Assembly (NCBI GenBank): GCA_902513935.1
Contig: CABXOR010000002.1
Location: 1-59,548 of the forward strand
Source: an uncultured SAR324 cluster bacterium
GTDB lineage: Bacteria > SAR324 > NAC60-12
Direction of reading: 5' to 3'
Length of the DNA stretch: 59,548 nucleotides
In this document: positions 35,341 to 42,883 of the stretch, piece after piece
How positions within the stretch are numbered: the first letter of the stretch is position 1
Layout: each line of letters opens with the position of its first letter
Made by a program: the position numbers and the translations under genes
Notes under the pieces: model-generated
What the model was told of the DNA's origin: nothing
The model's input: only the letters and a program-made list of their open reading frames with translations
Databases searched by the model: none

Positions 35341-35541
35341 ATGGCAAGAGGAGGCTTCCGGGAGGGGGCAGGAAGAAAAAAGGAATATAATGAGCCTGTC
35401 AAAAAAATTCTATTAGGACTTCCTGAGTCCGTTTTAAAGCAGCTGGACAACTTTGCCACTGCCAAGAATCTCTCACGGCCTAAAGCAGTGGCAATTCTTG
35501 TAGAACAGGCTATGCAGCATGGTGGTCAACTAGCAGTTTAA
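35341..35541 (+). CDS. Small ribbon-helix-helix-like DNA-binding protein
   Basis: 66 residues. It starts ARGGFREGAGRKKEY, a motif familiar from small phage/plasmid-type regulators, then KKILLGLPESVLKQLDNFAT and SRPKAVAILVEQAM. The predicted beta strand plus two helices match a CopG/MetJ-like ribbon-helix-helix repressor. AGGTTATT precedes the ATG. An autoregulatory role is the usual expectation. No toxin partner is evident: the next gene is on the opposite strand. Confidence 0.65.
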   Translation: MARGGFREGAGRKKEYNEPVKKILLGLPESVLKQLDNFATAKNLSRPKAVAILVEQAMQHGGQLAV

Positions 35542-35560
35542 TATTGTTATTCCTTAAAAA

Positions 35561-35710
35561 CTACCCATCATTAGTGTCTGATTCAGGCATTGAGTTAAGT
35601 TCCCTGAGTTTGCGCTTTGCTTCCAGGAAACGCTTTTTTGACATGCGCCTCTGCCACATCCCCAATAAAACCATAGAGGCAACCAGCATTCCAATCAATA
35701 CAAGACCCAT
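35561..35710 (-). CDS. Small membrane protein, 49 residues
   Basis: Minus-strand ATG 35710 to TAG 35561. The N-terminal half is hydrophobic (MGLVLIGMLVASMVLLGMW), followed by a basic helix (QRRMSKKRFLEAKRKLREL) and a short polar tail. This N-out/C-in single-helix pattern is typical of small membrane proteins. The ribosome site is moderate (TGTGGAATAAAA). It is 95 bases downstream of another small membrane-protein gene and may be the last gene of the FliN-like/GT9/DUF4254 operon. Confidence 0.55.
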   Translation of the reverse strand: MGLVLIGMLVASMVLLGMWQRRMSKKRFLEAKRKLRELNSMPESDTNDG

Positions 35711-35805
35711 TTTTATTCCACAAATTAATTAATCATTCAACCGGCCACTTTCAGAATTGAGTAAAAATCCAGCATTGCCGGCTAATCTATTCCCGATCTA
35801 CCTTT

Positions 35806-35979
35806 TTAGCCTTTGTCTACAAACATAATTACAGCAGATATTCCATAATAAACCACAATACCTCCAAGCACCCAATTCACCCATCTGGATGATTTGGTTG
35901 GCTCTTTTTTGCGGTACTTCCTCCATAAATAGATTGAACAGACAATTATGAAAGCAAGAAAAATTCCCTTTGGGCCCAT
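35806..35979 (-). CDS. Small two-helix membrane protein, 57 residues
   Basis: Minus-strand ATG 35979 to TAA 35806. Hydrophobic segments at residues 5-19 (GIFLAFIIVCSIYLW) and 36-53 (WVLGGIVVYYGISAVIMF) flank a basic loop (RKYRKKEPTKSSR), so the loop is cytoplasmic. It starts 12 bases after the DUF4254 gene's stop on the same strand, and so fits as a further operon member. Family unknown. Confidence 0.6.
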   Translation of the reverse strand: MGPKGIFLAFIIVCSIYLWRKYRKKEPTKSSRWVNWVLGGIVVYYGISAVIMFVDKG

Positions 35980-35991
35980 TTTAATACCTGT

Positions 35992-36609
35992 TCACTTTGA
36001 TTCGACTTTCTGATAAAGCACGGGATTTAAACTTTCATCGTTATACATTTTCAATTGCTGATAAACTTTCAGCCGCTTTTTTCCTGTACTTAAATCATCA
36101 AGCAGTTTAACGAGACATTGCCCCAAATCTTGACGCTGTTCCTGCAGAACAGAGAGTTTACAGGAACATTTTATTCGATGACTCTCTGCAGCATCCTCAC
36201 GCTGAATTTCTTCATCCATATGAAATATTTTAAGTGCATTGATGGAAAGGCGGTCAATTATGCTGCCTGGAGTTTCACTGTTCAGTTCCAAATCAGCGCT
36301 GTTTTTCACTTTTTTACTGCCCATAACATTCACCAAAAACTGGTCCAGCTGTTCTATGAGGTCATTCCGGCGCTGATTCAAAACATCAATCGCGCGTTTG
36401 ACTGTAGCAATTTTAGTATCCGAAACCTCCGGATCACGAGCTAGATCTTCCTGGTGCCATAACTCAAAATTGACCTGGTGCTGTGTTGAGACCAAAGCCG
36501 GAAAATCAACTGATTCAGAAAAACTTTCTTGAGGCAGTTCTTCGTGCCACTGCTCAACCTCTTTCAGCTGCTGTTCCAACATTTTCTCTGTGTCAAACAT
36601 GAAAACCAT
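35992..36609 (-). CDS. DUF4254 domain protein, LPS-core associated
   Basis: 205 residues, mostly helical. The family hallmark is ETPGSIIDRLSINALKIFHM near 111-130, with NQRRNDLIEQLDQFL before it. DUF4254 proteins occur next to glycosyltransferase family 9 genes in LPS-core loci; their activity is not established. Here the GT9 gene ends 9 bases upstream on the same strand, matching that context. The start MVFMFDTEKM has two candidate Met; ATG 36609 is used. Confidence 0.85.
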   Translation of the reverse strand: MVFMFDTEKMLEQQLKEVEQWHEELPQESFSESVDFPALVSTQHQVNFELWHQEDLARDPEVSDTKIATVKRAIDVLNQRRNDLIEQLDQFLVNVMGSKKVKNSADLELNSETPGSIIDRLSINALKIFHMDEEIQREDAAESHRIKCSCKLSVLQEQRQDLGQCLVKLLDDLSTGKKRLKVYQQLKMYNDESLNPVLYQKVESK

Positions 36610-36618
36610 TCAACCCCC

Positions 36619-37623
36619 TTATCTGATATTTTTCATCACATTCTCCAATTCATTCTGAACTGCTTCAACAGTTACACCGTCAAGACATTCCAAATTGCAT
36701 TTTGGATAGACACATTTATTTTTGCAGCCTGGATCATACTCCAAAGTGTGGTGCAGTGTTTGTTTAGGTGGAGTCCAATTTGCGGCCCATGGTCTGCCGA
36801 AAATTGTCACCGTTGGCGTTCCGCCTGCAACAGCAAAGTGTCTTGGACCATTGTCATTGCCAAGATGCAAATCTACTTTGTTCAAAATGGCAAGAGTCTC
36901 AGTAAGCGTTGGAATAGCATAATCCGAAAGAGCCGTCTGAGTCATCGATTTTCTAACCGAATCAATAAAATGCAATTCTCCCGGACCAAACAGAAACAAT
37001 ACTTTTGCATTGTAGGTTTTTATCAGCCAGTCGGCAATCAGAGCAAATCTTTCTGCAGGCCAAACTTTGTATGGTTGACGTGAAACCGGAGACAAAGAAA
37101 CCACAAAATCTGTGTTTTTTATACCCATTTTCTCAAAAAGATCATCTGCATAATTTTGATCTTTTTCTGCTGTGAAAAAATCCAGTCCAAAATCTTCTGC
37201 AGAAATTCCAAGCGGCTTCAGCAGTTGAGCCTTATCCTGAGCAGAATAAGTTATCTCTGGTGAAATCTTGACTGGGTGGGTATAGGCCAAGTTCCTTCCA
37301 CGAAAACCAAAACCAATCCGGATCGGTGCTCCTGAAAAACGGGTAATTAAGGCACTCCTTGGATTTCCGAAAAAATCAATCACTGTATCAAACTGATGAT
37401 GACGGATAGTCCGGAAAAATCTTAGTGTTTCTCGGAAAGTTTCTGTCTTTCGGAAAAGCAGTATCTCATCCAAATAAGGATTCTCCCTCAAAACCTGATC
37501 AGAAGGAGACTCTGTCAAAAATGTAAACTGTGCCTCAGGAAAAGACTCACGAAGCAGCCTAATTGAAGGGGTTGTCATTAATACATCACCAATCCTTCGT
37601 AATTGGATCAAAAGAAATTTCAC
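36619..37623 (-). CDS. Glycosyltransferase family 9 (ADP-heptose:LPS heptosyltransferase-like)
   Basis: 334 residues. The N-terminal LLIQLRRIGDVLMTTPSIRLL and the C-terminal HLGNDNGPRHFAVAGGTPTVTIF are the GT9 signatures; ADP-heptose is bound by the latter. FDTVIDFFGNPRS near 96 is the usual second motif. The C-terminus adds a Cys-rich stretch (CKNKCVYPKCNLEC), which could bind a metal and is common in this subgroup. It transfers heptose to the lipopolysaccharide inner core at the cytoplasmic face. It fits with hldE at 50.8 kb. It is between the FliN-like and DUF4254 genes with 9-13 base gaps. Confidence 0.92.
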   Translation of the reverse strand: MKFLLIQLRRIGDVLMTTPSIRLLRESFPEAQFTFLTESPSDQVLRENPYLDEILLFRKTETFRETLRFFRTIRHHQFDTVIDFFGNPRSALITRFSGAPIRIGFGFRGRNLAYTHPVKISPEITYSAQDKAQLLKPLGISAEDFGLDFFTAEKDQNYADDLFEKMGIKNTDFVVSLSPVSRQPYKVWPAERFALIADWLIKTYNAKVLFLFGPGELHFIDSVRKSMTQTALSDYAIPTLTETLAILNKVDLHLGNDNGPRHFAVAGGTPTVTIFGRPWAANWTPPKQTLHHTLEYDPGCKNKCVYPKCNLECLDGVTVEAVQNELENVMKNIR

Positions 37624-37636
37624 TGAAGCATCACCT

Positions 37637-37951
37637 TTATTCCAGATCGGCGAGATCTTTGAGTCGTTTTTCTGTTGAAGAAATCTCTGTTATTTTTGCA
37701 CCAAGATTATCACCTATTGTTACAGATTTTGCTTTTGCAATTTCTTCATCATTGATATAAAGCTTTAAATTATCCTTCACGTGTGTATCCAGTACCAGCA
37801 TGGAACCTTGTCCGAGCTTGAGTATTTCTTCAATTTCCAGCTTGCATTCACCTAAAACAAGTCGAGCTGTAACAGGCATTTCCATCAATTTTTGAATTTG
37901 CGGACCAGACTCTTTTTTTGGATTATTCCTTTTCTGTTCTTTGCTGCTCAT
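37637..37951 (-). CDS. FliN/SpoA-domain protein
   Basis: 104 residues from ATG 37951, which has AAGGAAAT just upstream; an 18-residue longer start is possible. After a polar N-terminus comes the SpoA fold: MEMPVTARLVLGECKLEIEE, ILKLGQGSMLVLDTHV, LKLYINDEEIAKAKSVTIGD. This matches FliN of the flagellar switch or the equivalent of type III secretion (YscQ-C). No other flagellar or secretion gene is nearby. It heads a minus-strand operon with GT9 and DUF4254 genes, an odd location. It could be the sole FliN or a recruited SpoA protein. Confidence 0.85.
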   Translation of the reverse strand: MSSKEQKRNNPKKESGPQIQKLMEMPVTARLVLGECKLEIEEILKLGQGSMLVLDTHVKDNLKLYINDEEIAKAKSVTIGDNLGAKITEISSTEKRLKDLADLE

Positions 37952-38101
37952 CTCATTTCCTTGAATGGAAGAATTTCTCGATCTATATTTAGCTCGCATT
38001 TTCAAAATTATTTTGCTATTTTTAAACGTACAAGACTTAAACCATACCGATTATTTTCAATCAGAACAAGATGATTTAATATCAAAAAACAGGAATACAA
38101 A

Positions 38102-38230
38102 ATGTCACCTAAACAAAAAACTGCAACAAAAAGACACGCAAGCAGTCGTCCAAACAAGAGAAACATGAGAAAACGCCGCCTGCAAATACAGGAGAATGCT
38201 GAACTTCTCCAGTCTCTTGCCCAGGATTAA
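38102..38230 (+). CDS. Small basic protein, 42 residues, translationally coupled to exonuclease III
   Basis: ATG 38102 to TAA 38230: MSPKQKTATKRHASSRPNKR, then NMRKRRLQIQENAELLQSLAQD. The first half is extremely basic, while the second looks like an amphipathic helix. Its TAA overlaps the next gene's ATG (TAATG), so translation of the two is coupled. This supports it as a real gene despite its size. It could bind nucleic acid, as a ribosomal-protein-like or exonuclease-associated peptide would, but the family is unknown. Confidence 0.65.
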   Translation: MSPKQKTATKRHASSRPNKRNMRKRRLQIQENAELLQSLAQD

Positions 38231-39276
38231 TGATTTCTCAGGAGAGTTTCGGAACCTTGATTCCTGATCCGCTCAATAAAAAACTTCAGCAGGATGGTGT
38301 TCAATTTTCAGAACTTAGGCAAGCCGGCAAAACACCTGAAAATTTAATTGAGGAATTATACCGTTTTTGGCGCGGCGGAAGCATCCGTGTAGAGCGAAAC
38401 TGGAATGGAATACTGGATGAAGAGGAAATAGTTCAATACAGCAACAGTGCCTGTTTGCTACCGGATGACAGGATTTATCTTAATACCTCAATCTCGCGGG
38501 ATTTGTGGAAGCTTGCAACCTGGAATGTTAATTCTATCCGGACACGTCTTCCACTGATTTTAGAATGGCTTGAGGAGCACAATCCGGATGTCGTCTGCCT
38601 CCAGGAAACCAAGGTTGAAGACTCGCTGTTTCCTGTCTGGGATCTACAACAAGCCGGATACGAGTGTGCCTTTTACGGACAAAAATCCTATAACGGTGTA
38701 GCCATTTTATCTAAACATCCAATCGAGGATGTACAGCACGGTTTTCGCAACGGCTATGACCAGGACAATGCACGCCTGATTGCGGCAACCGTTTCTGGAG
38801 TAAGGGTAGTCAATGTATACGTACCACAGGGACAAACTACAGAATCAGACAAATTTAAATACAAGCTTAATTTTTTTGCAGAATTAATTCAGGAAATTCA
38901 AGCAGAAAATAATTCGGACAGATCCTTTGCGATCATGGGTGACTTCAATATTGCTCCAAAAGCAGAAGATGTCACCAATCCGGAGGCTATGCTCAACAAA
39001 GTGAGCTTCCATCCGGAAGAACACGCACTTCTGGCAAAACTTACAGATCTTGGTTTAAGCGACCTTTTTCGCAAATTTGATACACGTCCCGGACAATTTT
39101 CATGGTGGGATTTTAGAACCCTGGGTTTTGAACGTGATGAAGGTATGCGCATTGACTATATTCTGGGAAATTCTGTTTTGACATCCTCATGCCAAGCATG
39201 CATAATCGATAAAGGAGCACGAGCACAAGACCGGCCTTCTGATCATGCGCCGGTAATTGGTGAATTTATATTTTGA
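38230..39276 (+). CDS. xthA: Exodeoxyribonuclease III with N-terminal extension
   Basis: 348 residues against about 260 for ordinary ExoIII. Residues ~94-348 are the endonuclease/exonuclease/phosphatase domain: LATWNVNSIRTRL, catalytic Glu in VCLQETKV, Tyr/His region NVYVPQG, GDFNIAP, RIDYILGN and SDHAPV. It repairs abasic sites and trims 3' ends. The first ~93 residues (IPDPLNKKLQQDG, LYRFWRGGSIRVERNWNGIL) form an unrecognised extension; it fuses in frame, so the longer start is favoured by the TAATG overlap with the 42-residue gene. The extension might be a DNA- or protein-binding module. Confidence 0.9.
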   Translation: MISQESFGTLIPDPLNKKLQQDGVQFSELRQAGKTPENLIEELYRFWRGGSIRVERNWNGILDEEEIVQYSNSACLLPDDRIYLNTSISRDLWKLATWNVNSIRTRLPLILEWLEEHNPDVVCLQETKVEDSLFPVWDLQQAGYECAFYGQKSYNGVAILSKHPIEDVQHGFRNGYDQDNARLIAATVSGVRVVNVYVPQGQTTESDKFKYKLNFFAELIQEIQAENNSDRSFAIMGDFNIAPKAEDVTNPEAMLNKVSFHPEEHALLAKLTDLGLSDLFRKFDTRPGQFSWWDFRTLGFERDEGMRIDYILGNSVLTSSCQACIIDKGARAQDRPSDHAPVIGEFIF

Positions 39277-39307
39277 CTTAGAAAACATATTCTAATAGTG
39301 AAATTCG

Positions 39308-39652
39308 ATGAACCTTGCAAATATCTTTAAAACAATAACCGTTGCTTGCTTGTTTTTTGCATTAAGTGCAGGAAATGTTTCAGGTGCATTTCCAGAAGAG
39401 CGCCCTGGTGCATTTGCAATGGTAATTGATGTTCCAATTCGCATCCTTAGTTTAGGACTTACGATGGTTGGAACTGCCTTTTTCATCGTGGCTTTACCAT
39501 TTGCCCTGAGCTCCGGAAGTACCGGAGACACCTGGGATGCTCTAGTGGCTGAACCTTTTCAGTTCACATTCACCAGACCTCTAGGTAAATTTGACGAATG
39601 GGAGAGCACCTCTGAGGAATCTGACTCTTCTGAATTGATAACCTCTGAATAG
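39308..39652 (+). CDS. Small envelope protein with signal peptide and one membrane helix
   Basis: 114 residues. Signal peptide (FKTITVACLFFALSAGNVSG), then a hydrophobic segment near 45-68 (ILSLGLTMVGTAFFIVALPF), then the conserved-looking VAEPFQFTFTRPLGKFDEW and an acidic Ser-rich tail. This type is widespread in proteobacteria as a short 'TFTRPLG' protein of unknown role, sometimes misnamed a multidrug transporter. It is 8 bases upstream of the first tandem secreted paralog, so it is likely co-expressed with that cluster. Confidence 0.7.
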   Translation: MNLANIFKTITVACLFFALSAGNVSGAFPEERPGAFAMVIDVPIRILSLGLTMVGTAFFIVALPFALSSGSTGDTWDALVAEPFQFTFTRPLGKFDEWESTSEESDSSELITSE

Positions 39653-39660
39653 GAGAGAAG

Positions 39661-40245
39661 ATGAAGAAAATTATTTTAACTGTGTTTGCAGCATCGAGCT
39701 TGCTTTTATATAGTACCCCATCATTTGCAATTTCATTAAGCGTAGGGGTGCCTATCGGTGCCACATTTACAGGACCAGCTGATGCAAATGGGAATAAAAC
39801 TGAATCTGATGGCATAAGTGGATATTTCCTTGGTGTGCAATTACCTTTTGGCCTAGGTTTGGGAATGGATAGTCATAAAACTAAAATTAAAGGCACTACT
39901 GGTTCGGGTGAACAAAAAGTAGCAACCTCAATGTATAACCTATACTATCAGCTTCCTGTTCCTGTTGTTAGTTTGATTTTTGGCTTAGGCACTGGAAACA
40001 CAAATTTAGATTGTGCTGACATATATGGAGGCGATGGTGATTCTGTAGTTAGCTGTGATGCTGCTTATGATAAAGGCGCGGCAACCCAGTGGTATACTTC
40101 TATAGGATTTCCACTTATACCTTTATTTGACATTCACCTCAGTTACCGCTCTATTACATCAACAAACGTTAAGGAAAAGGGTGGTAGTGATAAACCTGAC
40201 CTTAGTTCAACCATAACTGGAATTGGTTTAGCGTTCAATTTCTAA
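39661..40245 (+). CDS. Secreted beta-barrel-like protein, tandem paralog 1 of 4
   Basis: 194 residues. Signal peptide (IILTVFAASSLLLYSTPSFA), then alternating hydrophobic/glycine-rich strands ending in the aromatic C-terminus GIGLAFNF, typical of outer-membrane barrels. Shared core with the next two genes: ESDGISGYFLGVQLPF, SHKTKIKGTT, TSMYNLYYQLPVPVVSL, GAATQWYTSIG, DIHLSYRSITS. Two Cys (LDC, VSC) may pair. AGGAGAG before the ATG is a good ribosome site. The family is not recognised; an eight-stranded barrel is a guess from length and pattern. Confidence 0.75.
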   Translation: MKKIILTVFAASSLLLYSTPSFAISLSVGVPIGATFTGPADANGNKTESDGISGYFLGVQLPFGLGLGMDSHKTKIKGTTGSGEQKVATSMYNLYYQLPVPVVSLIFGLGTGNTNLDCADIYGGDGDSVVSCDAAYDKGAATQWYTSIGFPLIPLFDIHLSYRSITSTNVKEKGGSDKPDLSSTITGIGLAFNF

Positions 40246-40307
40246 TATCTAGGTTATATGCTTATTAGTGTTCTTTGACTATCTTTAGTCTATATACTTA
40301 AAAAGCA

Positions 40308-40382
40308 CAGAATGAATGTTACACATAAAGGGTGTGGAACATAATTTTCAGCACCCTTTAAACTCATAGAGTTAACATTCTG
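40308..40382. promoter_or_regulatory. Long imperfect hairpin ending at the start codon of paralog 2
   Basis: CAGAATG (40308-40314) pairs with CATTCTG (40376-40382), and AAAGGGTG (40327-40334) with CACCCTTT (40352-40359). With partial pairing in between, the whole 75 bases can fold. The structure ends 1 base before the ATG of paralog 2 (40384), where no Shine-Dalgarno sequence is present. A similar GTTAACATCTGA word precedes paralog 3. It may regulate translation, or be a duplicated repeat. Confidence 0.5.
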
Positions 40383-40383
40383 A

Positions 40384-40959
40384 ATGAAGAAAATTATTTT
40401 AACTGCATTTACAGCAACTACCTTTCTGTTTCCCTTCACCTCAGTATTTGCAGCTCCCCTTACAATAAGTCTTGGAATTCCTCAGGAACAAACATTTTCA
40501 GAAAATAACGAAGATGGAAGTAAAATAGAAGCTGATGGGTCAAGTGGTTATTTCCTTGGTATAAAGTTTCCTATTGGTTTTGGTTTAGGAATAGATAGTT
40601 ATAAAACTAAATTCAAAGGAGACACTTCTAAAATTGTAACTTTCATGTATAATGTTTTCTATCAGTTTCCTATTCCGGTGATAAATATTACAATTGGATT
40701 AGGTTCTGGCAAAACGACGCTTGATTGTAGTGCCTGCGCAGAAGATTACATGGACCCTGAAAGTGGCGATAAAACTGGTTTTAAGGCTGGAACTGCAAGC
40801 CAGTGGTATGCAAGTTTTGGAATACAACTTTCCCAACTGATTGACATACATATAAGTTATCGATCTGTAACAAGTAAGAAAATTGAGCAGGTTTATAGTG
40901 GAACCAAGGAAAATTATAGCGGAAACATAACAGGAGTTGGTCTCGCGTTAAATTTTTAA
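40384..40959 (+). CDS. Secreted beta-barrel-like protein, tandem paralog 2 of 4
   Basis: 191 residues. Signal peptide to about residue 21 (PFTSVFAAP). The same strand pattern as paralog 1: EADGSSGYFLGIKFPIGFGL, SYKTKFKGD, FMYNVFYQFPIPV, TASQWYASFGIQL, DIHISYRSVTS and C-terminal GVGLALNF. Three Cys cluster in LDCSACAEDY, near the position of paralog 1's pair. No ribosome site before the ATG; a long hairpin lies there instead. Confidence 0.75.
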   Translation: MKKIILTAFTATTFLFPFTSVFAAPLTISLGIPQEQTFSENNEDGSKIEADGSSGYFLGIKFPIGFGLGIDSYKTKFKGDTSKIVTFMYNVFYQFPIPVINITIGLGSGKTTLDCSACAEDYMDPESGDKTGFKAGTASQWYASFGIQLSQLIDIHISYRSVTSKKIEQVYSGTKENYSGNITGVGLALNF

Positions 40960-41025
40960 GTAAGAGAACTATGATGGTGTAGACTCTGACTCGTGCAAAA
41001 TGTTAACATCTGATTAGCTTATATC

Positions 41026-41568
41026 ATGAAAAAAACTATTTTAACTGCTTTTACAGCAGCCAGTTTGCTACTTTGCAGCACTCCGGCATTTGCAGAACTT
41101 TTTTCCGTAAGCGCTGGAGTCCCGTTTTCGCATTCGTTTGCCAATACAAAAGATTTTGAGTCGGATGGAGTAAGTGGTTTTTTCCTTGCTGCCAAACTAC
41201 CGATAATGGTTGGAGTAGGGATCGAAAGTTATAAAACTAAAATTAAAGGTACGACTAAAAAATTAGCAACTTCCATGTATGATATTTTCTATCAGCTTCC
41301 TACTCCTATCGTCAACCTGACACTTGGATTAGGAATGGGCTCAACTGAGCTACAGTGCGGAAGTTGTTCAACATATAATATAGGTGGTGCAACCCAGTGG
41401 TATACCAGCGTGGGTATACCTATTTTCCCATTCTTTGATGTGCATCTCAGCTTACGCAGAGTTTCTTCAAAAATAAAAACTAACGCGGCTTCTGGAGAAA
41501 CGCCCAAAGGAACTGAGTACGACGTGGGCGGTACTGTGGCTGGAATTGGTATAGCATATGGTTTCTAA
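41026..41568 (+). CDS. Secreted beta-barrel-like protein, tandem paralog 3 of 4
   Basis: 180 residues, the shortest of the set. Signal peptide (TAASLLLCSTPAFA), then FESDGVSGFFLAAKLP, SYKTKIKGTT, TSMYDIFYQLPTPIVNLTLG, LQCGSCSTYNIGGATQWYTS, DVHLSLRRVSS and C-terminal GIGIAYGF. It lacks the acidic insert between the Cys-containing loop and GGATQW that lengthens paralogs 1 and 2. The upstream 66 bases contain the shared GTTAACATCTGA word and no Shine-Dalgarno sequence. Confidence 0.75.
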   Translation: MKKTILTAFTAASLLLCSTPAFAELFSVSAGVPFSHSFANTKDFESDGVSGFFLAAKLPIMVGVGIESYKTKIKGTTKKLATSMYDIFYQLPTPIVNLTLGLGMGSTELQCGSCSTYNIGGATQWYTSVGIPIFPFFDVHLSLRRVSSKIKTNAASGETPKGTEYDVGGTVAGIGIAYGF

Positions 41569-41585
41569 ATAATTGATCTGCCACT

Positions 41586-42227
41586 ATGTTAAACAGGACA
41601 AAATATTTCCGCAAACTGTGTCTTTCCAGTTGTTTTTTTGTAGGGATGATCGGCCTATCAAGTTCTGCTAACGCACAGTTCATCGGTATAAACGTTGATT
41701 ATGGCATCGATTATTCTGCGGCCCCCGGTAGTGTAGACGGGTACTCTGTCGGAATTTCACATCCCGCACCTTTTATCCCAAATATTGGATATTCATCTGT
41801 CAGCTTTAAAGATAAAGATACCGTAATAGGCTCTTCTAGTAATAAACTCTCCCTGGAAACAACGACTACAATCAAAACTATAAATCTTTTCTACAACGTT
41901 CCATTTCCCGTTGTTACAATTACTGTGGGTTTTGGTTATGGTGCAGATAACCTAAACACGGGAGTGGAGACAAAAACAACAATTGTAGAAAATAATACGG
42001 ACAAAGGCACTAGTGAATCTAAAGACTCTGTGTCAGAAGCATTTTTTCACATTGGACTCCCATTCTGGAACACAGTTGAGTTTCATCTTGGCTACCACTT
42101 AATGTCTTTTACTAGCATTGACATAACCAGTAATAAAAAATTCGTTAGTTTCGATGGAGATTACACTATTGATAAAAAAAGCTATTCTGGTGGAATGACC
42201 ACAATCGGAGTTCAAATTGCATTTTGA
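41586..42227 (+). CDS. Secreted beta-barrel-like protein, tandem paralog 4 of 4 (diverged)
   Basis: 213 residues. Signal peptide to about residue 30 (GMIGLSSSANAQ). The overall strand order resembles paralogs 1-3 (SVDGYSVGISHPAPF, TTIKTINLFYNVPFPVVTIT, VGFGYGADNL, AFFHIGLPFWNTVEFHLGYH, GGMTTIGVQIAF), but the Cys pair and the QWYTS motif are missing. It is the most diverged copy. It ends in overlap with the phosphopantetheinyl transferase gene (TGATG), so the two are translationally coupled. Confidence 0.7.
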   Translation: MLNRTKYFRKLCLSSCFFVGMIGLSSSANAQFIGINVDYGIDYSAAPGSVDGYSVGISHPAPFIPNIGYSSVSFKDKDTVIGSSSNKLSLETTTTIKTINLFYNVPFPVVTITVGFGYGADNLNTGVETKTTIVENNTDKGTSESKDSVSEAFFHIGLPFWNTVEFHLGYHLMSFTSIDITSNKKFVSFDGDYTIDKKSYSGGMTTIGVQIAF

Positions 42228-42883
42228 TGTTTTCCTCACCATTTCCTGAGTTCATCAGTTTTTTCTGTGAACACCTGTCCGACTCAACTGATTTTATTCT
42301 TCATCCGGAAGAAGAAAAAATTTCAGCTTCATTGGGTTCTTCAAAAAGACGTTCCGAGTTTTCTTTAGGCCGCTATTGTGCCCACAGAGCACTGTCAAAA
42401 TTCGAACTGGGATCTGTTCCAATTCTAAGAAACGCTGAAACACGGGAACCATGCTGGCCAAAAGCAGTCAGGGGCAGCATCACTCACTCTGAAGGTTTTG
42501 CTGCTGCGGCTGTAGGATTTGCAAAAGATGTGTCTGGTATTGGAATAGATCTGGAATGTTTGTCCAGAGTAGTTGATTTTAATATCAGGAGAAATGTCTG
42601 TGTGGATAAAGAACGAGAGTTCCTGGAGTCTCTGCCTACTGAGCAGGCAAACCGTTATCTTCGAATTATATTTTCGGCTAAAGAGTCAATCTTCAAATGC
42701 TTTTTCCAGATCTCACAAACCTACCTTTATTTTCAGGATGCAGAAATAATAATTGATGAGAATAATTCCGAATTCTCTTTTTTACTCTCAAAAGCATGTA
42801 CCGGTATTACGTCTGCAGGTTTTCAACATTCCGGCAGGTTCTCAATAAAGGATGATCTGCTAATGACATCAATTTATATTTAA
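42227..42883 (+). CDS. 4'-phosphopantetheinyl transferase (Sfp/EntD type)
   Basis: 218 residues from ATG 42227, overlapping the previous stop by one base. The family motifs are present: GRYCAHRALSK near 46, GSITHSEGFAAAAVG near 84, the magnesium site GIGIDLE near 105 and FSAKESIFKCFF near 147. It transfers phosphopantetheine from CoA to carrier-protein serines. EntD-type enzymes usually serve siderophore or polyketide synthases, and none lies in this window. Coupling with the secreted paralog cluster is probably incidental. Confidence 0.92.
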   Translation: MFSSPFPEFISFFCEHLSDSTDFILHPEEEKISASLGSSKRRSEFSLGRYCAHRALSKFELGSVPILRNAETREPCWPKAVRGSITHSEGFAAAAVGFAKDVSGIGIDLECLSRVVDFNIRRNVCVDKEREFLESLPTEQANRYLRIIFSAKESIFKCFFQISQTYLYFQDAEIIIDENNSEFSFLLSKACTGITSAGFQHSGRFSIKDDLLMTSIYI

